Assembly (NCBI GenBank): GCA_947683425.1
Contig: CANTUQ010000055.1
Coordinates: 4,948,001 to 5,012,000 of the forward strand
Source: Excoecaria cochinchinensis
Taxonomy: Eukaryota > Streptophyta > Magnoliopsida > Malpighiales > Euphorbiaceae
Reading direction: 5' to 3'
Length of the DNA: 64,000 nucleotides
The translations under genes were made by a program, and so were the position numbers. The notes below the pieces were generated by a model that saw nothing but the letters and a program-made list of their open reading frames with translations, searched no databases and had not been told where the DNA came from. Positions 57,228-64,000 of this stretch are shown here, one piece after another; within the stretch, counting starts at the first letter, position 1, and the number at the start of each line of letters is the position of its first letter.

Positions 57228-58380
57228 GAAGCTGAGGTGACAGGGTCTGGGCAGTCTAGATCGGTTGGCTATGGGAATGCGATTCCATTTGGGCCTATGG
57301 AAGCCATGATGAAAATGACACAAGATATGGCGAGAGTGATGGAACGTATGATGGCGCCAAGAGCCCCAATAGAATCTTTGAGGAAGCATGGTTTGGAGGA
57401 ATTTCATGGAACAAGGTTAGATGAGTCAGAAAAAGCAGAGTACTGGATTGAAAAGGTGGAAAGGATTCTTAAGGAGATTCGATTTCCTCCAGATCAGTGG
57501 GTTGAATGTGTGGAGTCATTACTCCAAGGTCCTGCATATGATTGGTGGAAGCTGGTCCTGCAGAATCCGATGCTTCCTGAACCATTAAACTGGGAGTTCT
57601 TTGAAAAAGAATTCAAGAACAAGTATATTTCTAAAGCACATCGAGAGGCAAATTGGAAGAAGTTCTTGAGTTTGAGACAGAGGACTATGACAGTGGTGGA
57701 GTATGAAGCAGAATTTTGTCGCTTAAGCAAATATGCACCAAAAGGTGTGTTAACTGATGTGTTGCGATGTCAACAGTTTGAGGATGGATTGATTGAGGAA
57801 ATTAAAGCTTTGCTGATTTCTCTAACAACAGAGCAGAATATAAGTTACTATCGAATTGTTCAAGCAGCTTTGAGAGCTGAAAGGACTCTAGGAGCTCAAA
57901 GGGAATGGTGACAAAAGAAGAATGCAAATAGAGGTGGTTCCCAAACGGGGAAAAGATCAAGAGATTCTCATGTGACACCACCTGCTGAGTCAGGGTTCAG
58001 TTCTGCAGCGAGAGGTAAAAAGCGAGGCGCTCCTTCAACATCTGGTTCTGGAAGAGGAACACCTGGTAGTAGAAGTGAGGTTCAGGAGTGTCCTCATTGT
58101 GGTAAGTGGCATAGAGGAGAATGCTGGAAAGTGTCGAGAGCTTGTTATAGATGTGGGAGCACTGAGCATTTCATTGCTAATTGCCCGAATACTTATGAGA
58201 TGTCAGGAAATCAACAAGAGCAGAGTAGGGGTGGTTCAAACTTGCCTTCTACGAACAGAGGAAGAGGAAGAGGACGTGGCAGAGGTAGTCAGTCCAGAGG
58301 TGCAGTCGATTCTGAGATTGTGGATAGACCTGATGCGGCGTCAGTGCGGGCTTATGCTATGAAGGCACGAGAGGATCAGG
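57228..58380 (+). pseudogene. gag: CHR gag (capsid and nucleocapsid), one in-frame stop
   Basis: It continues in phase from 45111. The capsid region has PRAPIESLRKHGLEEFHG, EYWIEKVERILKEI, AYDWWKLVLQNP and NWEFFEKEFKNKYIS, homologous to TE-1 and TE-3 gag (AYDWWELV, FFKQEFEQKYV). A TGA at 57909-57911 interrupts it. The same frame then gives a basic linker, CPHCGKWHRGEC and the CCHC knuckle CYRCGSTEHFIANC (about 58140-58190), followed by an RGRGRGRG nucleic-acid-binding tract. It differs from the gag-only elements by continuing without a stop into protease. Confidence 0.9.
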
Positions 58381-60236
58381 ATGCACCTGAGATGATAGCA
58401 GGTACTATTCTACTTTGTGGTGTGGAAATGTTTGCACTTATTGATCCTGGTTCAACTCACTCATATGTATGTGATAAAAAGATATGTGAAAAGATGCCTA
58501 AAGTGGAATGTTTAAAATATGATATTTGTGTGTCTAGCCCTTTGGGAGGTAGTGTTAATGTGAACAGAGTATATAGAAACTGTGCATTAGAAGTTCAAGG
58601 TATAATGTTTCCAGCGGATTTGATTGAGCTACCGTTCGATGTGTTTGATTTGATTCTGGGTATGGATTGGTTAACTAAGTATGATGCGGATGTTAAGTGT
58701 AAGAAGAAAATGGTTATACTCTCTGATGGTAAGGGAAACAGAGCGACAGTGAGAGGAGTGTGCACTAATCCTCTTGTGAATGTGATATCTGCTATGCAAG
58801 CCTGTCGGTGTATGAGAAAAGGATGTGAAGCTTATTTGGCCCTGGTATTAGATAGTAAGAGAGAACAGGTAAAGATGCAAGAGATACCAATAGTCAGAGA
58901 GTTTCCTGACGTGTTTCCTGAAGAATTGAGCGGTGTACCACCAATAAGAGAAGTTGAGTTATCAATTGACGTGGTACCAGGAACTGTACCGGTATCGAAG
59001 GCACCGTATAGAATGGCTCCAACTGAGTTGAAGGAATTGAAGGAGCAGTTGCAAGAATTACTGAACAGGGGTTTTATTATACCTAGTGTTTCCCCTTGGG
59101 GAGCACCAGTGTTATTTGTTAAAAAGAAAGATGGTACAATGAGAATGTGTATTGATTATCGACAGTTGAATAAAGTGACAGTAAAGAATCGATATCCTCT
59201 ACCACGGATTGAAGACTTGTTTGATCAGTTAAGGGGAGCCGGTGTATTCTCAAAGATTGACTTGCGTTCAGGGTATTATCAGTTGCAAGTGAAGAAGGAA
59301 GATGTACCTAAGACCGCGTTTAGAACTCGTTATGGGCATTATGAATTTCTAGTAATGCCATTCGGGTTAACCAATGCGCCAGCTGCATTCATGGATTTAA
59401 TGAATCGGGTGTTCAGACCGTACTTGGATCAGTTTGTGGTTGTGTTCATAGACGATATTTTGGTATATTCAAGAGATGAAAAGGAACATGAACAGCATTT
59501 GAGAGTTGTACTTCGGACTTTGCAAGAACATCAGCTGTATGCCAAACTCAGTAAGTGTGAGTTCTGGCTCAAAGAGGTATCATTTCTGGGTCATGTGATC
59601 TCATCTGAAGGAGTTAAAGTGGATCCAACTAAGATAGAAGCAATTGTGAATTGGAAACCGCCTAAGAATGTGTTAGAGATTCGCAGTTTCTTAGGGTTGG
59701 CTGGATACTACAGAAGGTTTGTGAAAGGATTTTCAGTAATAGCTTCACCGTTGACAAGATTGTTACGTAAAGGAGTGAGATATGAGTGGTCTGAAAGATG
59801 TCAAACAAGTTTCGATCGGTTGAGGAAGGTGTTAGTAGAAGCACCGATTCTTACACAGCCTATGACTGGTAAAGAGTATGTGTTGTATACCGATGCTTCA
59901 GGTGTCGGATTGGGTTGTGTATTGATGCAAGAGGGGAAGGTGATAGCGTATGCGTCAAGGCAATTGAAACCGCATGAGCAGAATTATCCGACTCATGATT
60001 TGGAATTGGCTGCAGTAGTGTTTGCTTTAAAGATTTGGCGACATTACTTGTATGGTGAGAAGTGTAGAATTTACACGGATCACAAGAGTTTGAAATATCT
60101 GCTTACACAGAAGGAACTGAATCTGAGATAGCGAAGGTGGCTCGAGTTGTTTAAAGATTATGATTGTATTGTGGATTATCATCCGGGAAAAGCTAACGTA
60201 GTGGCCAATGCTTTGAGTAGGAAGTCAATTTCAGCA
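58381..60236 (+). pseudogene. pol: CHR protease, reverse transcriptase and RNase H
   Basis: Protease motif FALIDPGSTHSYV near 58430. RT: TMRMCIDYRQLNKVTVKNRYPLPRI, FSKIDLRSGYYQL, YEFLVMPFGLTNAPAAF and catalytic FIDD (59445-59456), all intact. RNase H: VLYTDASGVGLGCVLMQ, NYPTHDLELAAVVFALK, YTDHKSLKYL. A TAG at 60129-60131 splits the domain. Its last acidic position reads VVANALSRK: Asn (60207-60209) where this family has Asp. The RNase H of this copy would therefore probably be inactive even without the stop. The same frame continues throughout with no frameshift. Confidence 0.93.
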
Positions 60237-61769
60237 TTACAGTTAAAGCGGATTGAGTGGAGGTTTTCTGCAGATGGAGCTTTATTAGCACAGTTGAAAG
60301 CAAGACCGGTTCTGAAAGATGAGTTAATAGTTGCTCAGAGAAGTGATGGGAGATTGCAACAAGTTCTGCAGTCAGTTGGTGATATGGATAAGACTGACTA
60401 TTCAGTGAATGAAGATGGAATACTGCTGTATAAGAATAGAATGTGTGTGGCCAACGATAAAGAATTAAGAAAGAGATTGATGCACGAGGCTCATAATACA
60501 GTTTTCACTATGCATCCAGGTGGAAACAAGATGTACCAAGATATGAAACAGTTGTATTGGTGGCCAGGGATGAAGAAGGATGTAGTGGAATATGTGTCTA
60601 AGTGTCTTGTCTGTCAACAAGTTAAAGCGGAGCATCAAGTGCCCCAGGGAATGTTGCATCCACTCCCTATTCCCCAATGGAAGTGGGATAATATTACGAT
60701 GGATTTTGTATCGGGTTTGCCTCTGACTTCAAGACAACAAGATGCAGTATGGGTTATCGTAGAAAGGTTTTCGAAATCAGCTCACTTTATACCTGTTCGG
60801 ATGGATTATTCTATGGAGAAGTTGGCTGAATTGTATGTAAGAGAAATTGTTCGATTGCATGGGATACCTTTGTCTATTGTTTCTGATAGGGATCCCAGAT
60901 TCACTTCTAAATTTTAGAGGAGCTTACAGGCAGCGTTGGGTACGAAATTGAATTTTAGTACTGCTTTCCATCCACAGACTGATGGACAGTCGGAAAGAAT
61001 TATCCAGGTTTTGGAAGATTTGATGCGAGCGTGTGTTTTGGATTTCTCTAAGAGTTGGGATAGGTATCTTCCACTTATGGAATTTGCTTATAACAACAGT
61101 TATCAGACCAGTATTGGTATGGCACCGTATGAAGTCTTGTATGGAAGGAAATGTCGTTCACCGATTTGCTGGACAGAATTGAATGAAAGCAGAGTCATAG
61201 GGCCAGATTTGGTTCGTGATACAGAAGAGAAAGCTAAAATCATACAGCAAAGATTGAAGGCAGCAAGTGACAGACAGAAGTCGTATGCTGATTTGAAGAG
61301 AAGAGATATTGAGTTCAGTGTAGGTGATAAAGTGTTTCTGAAAGTGTCTCCTTGGAGGAAGGTACTGCGATTTGGTAAAAAGGGGAAACTGAGTCCAAGG
61401 TTTATTGGGCCATATGAAGTGCTTGAAAGAGTAGGTTTTGTAGCTTATCGGTTGGCTTTGCCTCCGACTTTGGCTAAGCTACATGATGTGTTCCATGTGT
61501 CTATGTTAAGAAGATATAGGTCAGATGATTCCCATGTGCTATCTCTACCAGAAGTGGAAGTGCAGTCAGATTTCACTTATGATGAAAAGCCAATAGTGAT
61601 CTTAGCAAAAGAAGTAAGACAACTTCGGAACAAGCAGGTACCACTTGTAAAAGTGCTCTGGCAGCACCATGGTGTTGAAGAAGCAACTTGGGAACCAGAA
61701 GCGGCTATGCGTGAGCAGCATCCACAACTGTTCCATTCAGGTATGAATTTCGAGGACGAAATTCTTTAA
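60237..61769 (+). pseudogene. pol: CHR integrase with GPY module and chromodomain, one in-frame stop
   Basis: The zinc finger (EAHNTVFTMHPGG, CLVCQQ), core with D-D-E in DFVSGLP, IVSDRDPRF and TDGQSERIIQ, then the GPY/F module (RFIGPYEVLERVG) and a C-terminal chromodomain (PLVKVLWQHHGVEEATWEPE). The chromodomain is thought to guide chromovirus integration to heterochromatin histone marks, which suits the repeat-dense setting. A TAG at 60915-60917 lies just after the second catalytic Asp. The frame ends FEDEIL at 61769 inside the pre-LTR hairpin. Confidence 0.93.
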
Positions 61770-61781
61770 GGAGTGGAGAGT
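61745..61781 (+). promoter_or_regulatory. Pre-LTR hairpin and polypurine tract of CHR
   Basis: GAATTTCGAGGACGAAATTC (61745-61764) folds into an 8-bp stem with loop AGGA and encodes the last residues of pol. The purine tract AAGGAGTGGAGAG follows, and the LTR starts at 61782. Confidence 0.8.
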
Positions 61782-64000
61782 TGTCATGGCCGGAATTGTA
61801 CCCTAGTCGTATTTGGTCTAATTGGGGTGAAAGTGTAATTGAAGTGTAGGATTGGACTTAATTGAAGAAAGAGGAATTGTTTAGTGGCTAATGAGTAATT
61901 GAGTCACATTAAGCTAATGGTTGATTAGTTGTTTAATGATGCTTTAATTAGGAATATAATAATGTAAGAAGTTGGATAGTGGAGGCAGATTTTGGTGAGT
62001 GGTTTCCGTGTGGCTTAGTGAGGGTGTGCCACCTACACCTTTGCATGCAAGAGTGGGTTAAGGGAAGAGAAGGGTTTCATTTGGGTAACCTAGTACTTTC
62101 TGTGTTCTTCTCTTTTCTTCTTGCGTGAGAGTGAGTGTTAAGGAAGAGTAAGCATATTGATGTTTAGTTGCTCATGAGTTAAGGGTTAAACCTAAGAGGT
62201 AAGTGGTTAAGTGTGCTTATTCTCATCTTCTACTCTTCTTCTTGGTTTTGATTTGGTTTGGAGTGAGGATTGATGGATTGTGTTCAATTCTGGAATTTGT
62301 GTTGGTTTTGCTAGCTGAAGCAGTGAAAAGAGATAAGGGAAAAGCTGTAATTGGAGAACCGAGCGTCCGTCGTAATTAGGAGCAAAGGCGACGAGGTTTG
62401 GGAACAAACCCTAATTGTGTGATTATGTGATTAGTGTTGGTTAAATAGAGTTTTGAAATGAATTGCAAGATATGTGAAATTGAAGTTTGAGCATGAATTA
62501 TGTGATGCTAAATTGTATGATTATAGTAGCAATATGATTGTGATAAAGTGCTTGAGAATGATTATGATTTGTACTATTATTGAATGCCAAACAAGAAGGG
62601 AAAATCAGGTATGTGTTATTGATTGTGTGGTTGTTGTATTTGGGTTGATTGCCAAACAAATAAGAAGGAGATTTGAAGTCTAGGCGTAAAAGGAGAATTG
62701 GACTGAAAAAGCACAGCCATGCTAGTGATAAACACAGCTGTGTTTTTGGTATTTTTGCATAGGTCACGGTGACAATGAAATTGATTGTGACCGTGACATA
62801 TGCTGAGTTTAATTCTGCCTAGAGGAATTTGGTATGTCACGGTGACAATGGAATTCATTGTGACCGTGACCTACCCAGGAAGGCATTCTGTTTTGCAAAT
62901 GAGAATATGTCACGGTGACAATGAGATTCATTGTGACCGTGACATACCCTCAGGTTGCATTCTGCCGAGAGTTGGGAACACATCACGGTGACAATGAAAT
63001 TGATTGTGACCGTGACATGTCCGCAATTTGCATTCTGTTTTGGACTTCAATATGTCACGGTGACAATGAAATCCATTGTGACCGTGACCCACCCTGTTTT
63101 GGCAATATGATCCTAATGTGTTTGGCCATTCAAATGGCAAGGCTTTGAGCTGAAATAAAGGACAACATGAGTAAGTATTGTATGTGTGTTAAGTGATCTA
63201 CAAATGCATACAAACATGGTGATTTCTGAATATGATCAGTTATGTAAATATTATATGAGAAGATTGAATTTGAAAGCATACTGAATATGCAAGTGAAATG
63301 TTAGCTATGTGCTAATGCAAATGTGTAAAGTGAAAAGTGAATTGAATAAATTGTCAATAACTTAAGCCTGCGAGTCAAGTAGTGGATAGTTAGGCATGCC
63401 TATAGGGTTTAGTGCTGCAGCCCCATGCGTTAAATGTGTCTGATTCCATGGGAATCAGAATGCGATTATCCTTGCTGGATTCAGTTAATTGTGGAATGAT
63501 GAAAAGTACCAGAAGGTACTAATGTGTAAAAGTGATCTCGATGAGATTCTGGGTACCTAGGAGGTACCGATGCGTTACCCGTTATCCGCGCCATTGAATT
63601 GCAGGCTAACTGATTAATTAAATAATAAATGGAAGTGACTGTGATACAAGAAAGTATGTGGTATGGATATGTAAATAGGTGATTGATGCTTTATGATTGA
63701 ATATAGTAATGGATAAAACTATGCTTGCAATGGTACGTGCTTTAATAATGAATGTTCTGGCATGTCTACTAGCATGTAATGTATGATGTTTCTGATGTGT
63801 GCTAATTAATTGCTATATATATAAGTTCCCCACTAAGCGTTATCGCTTAGCATGGATTTACTCTAATCCGTGCAGGTACGGACGAGAGGTGACTGAAGGA
63901 CGTCCCCCGCATTTTGGTACGGTCAACAATAGGAAGTGTATAGTGTAGGTATGGGGGTTGTTATTTGGAACTTTTGTATAAGTTTTATATGGTTAATATG
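61782..64000 (+). repeat. CHR right LTR, cut by the window end
   Basis: It is nearly identical to the left LTR with S3 removed, and it shows the empty S3 target near 62118. It includes the five-unit hairpin array (62763-63088), palindrome TAGGCATGCCTA (63391-63402), CTGATTCC/GGAATCAG (63440-63458) and the double hairpin (63833-63873). About 240 bp of its end lie beyond the window. Confidence 0.93.
62763..63088. repeat. Five-unit hairpin array in CHR right LTR
   Basis: The same five units and spacing as 43471-43796. Here units 3 and 4 keep the ATTGTGACCGTGAC arm, which is damaged in the left copy (GACCTTGAC and ATTATGACC). Confidence 0.85.

Larger units (their letters stand above)
38652..64000 (+). 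mobile_element. CHR: Tekay/Del-like chromovirus with nested S3 and TAT, cut by window end
   Basis: The left LTR (38652-44949, interrupted by S3), tRNA-Met-type primer site, gag-pol with integrase chromodomain (gag split by TAT), pre-LTR hairpin, polypurine tract and right LTR (61782 to beyond 64000) are all present. Without S3, one TSD copy and TAT, its order is that of a complete autonomous chromovirus. LTR copies are very similar. It inserted into the Athila-like pol end; TATTT (38647-38651) is the candidate left TSD, but the right copy is off the window. Confidence 0.92.

Overview
The window is plant nuclear DNA made almost entirely of nested LTR retrotransposons. I found no cellular gene, rRNA, tRNA gene or CRISPR array. 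The Ty3/gypsy lineages (Tekay/Del-like chromovirus, Athila-like, Tat-like with a second RNase H), 5-bp target-site duplications (TSDs), solo LTRs and C-to-T type decay point to an angiosperm, probably a eudicot, in a repeat-dense (perhaps pericentromeric) region. The species cannot be read from the sequence.

Left half (1-30970): a pile of related chromovirus-type LTRs. TE-1 (1-5939, minus, gag-only, cut by the window start) lies against LTR-a (plus, in three pieces: 5940-6556, 9131-9287, 18148-18492). LTR-a was split by solo LTR S1 (6557-9130, TSD GATGA) and by TE-2 (9288-18147, TSD ATAGT), a young element with two ~4-kb LTRs and only 917 bp between them. LTR-b (18493-19984, plus), LTR-c (19985-21939, minus), TE-3 (21940-28092, minus, gag-only, right LTR broken), LTR-d (28093-28736, minus) and LTR-e (28737-30970, minus) follow.

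Middle (30971-38651): a decayed Athila-like element on the plus strand, with solo LTR S2 (31494-32901, TSD GATAG) in its LTR and lost catalytic residues in reverse transcriptase and integrase.

Right part (38652-64000): a chromovirus with chromodomain (CHR, plus) inserted in the Athila pol end. Its left LTR holds solo LTR S3 (38994-42826, TSD TCTTG). Its gag is split by a young Tat-like element (TAT, 45112-57222, minus, TSD CTCGT/CTCAT). CHR gag-pol runs on to 61769 in one frame broken only by three stop codons. Its right LTR runs off the window.

The most interesting signal is non-coding. The chromovirus-type LTRs share a fixed order of inverted-repeat modules: a cluster of hairpins, a central palindrome, a string of 5-8 bp hairpins, a double hairpin, then the LTR end. 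The arm sequences differ between families while pairing is kept. A hairpin just upstream of the polypurine tract is also kept in elements that have lost all of pol. Both gag-only elements stop at the same place, on a splice-donor-like CTGGTAAGT.
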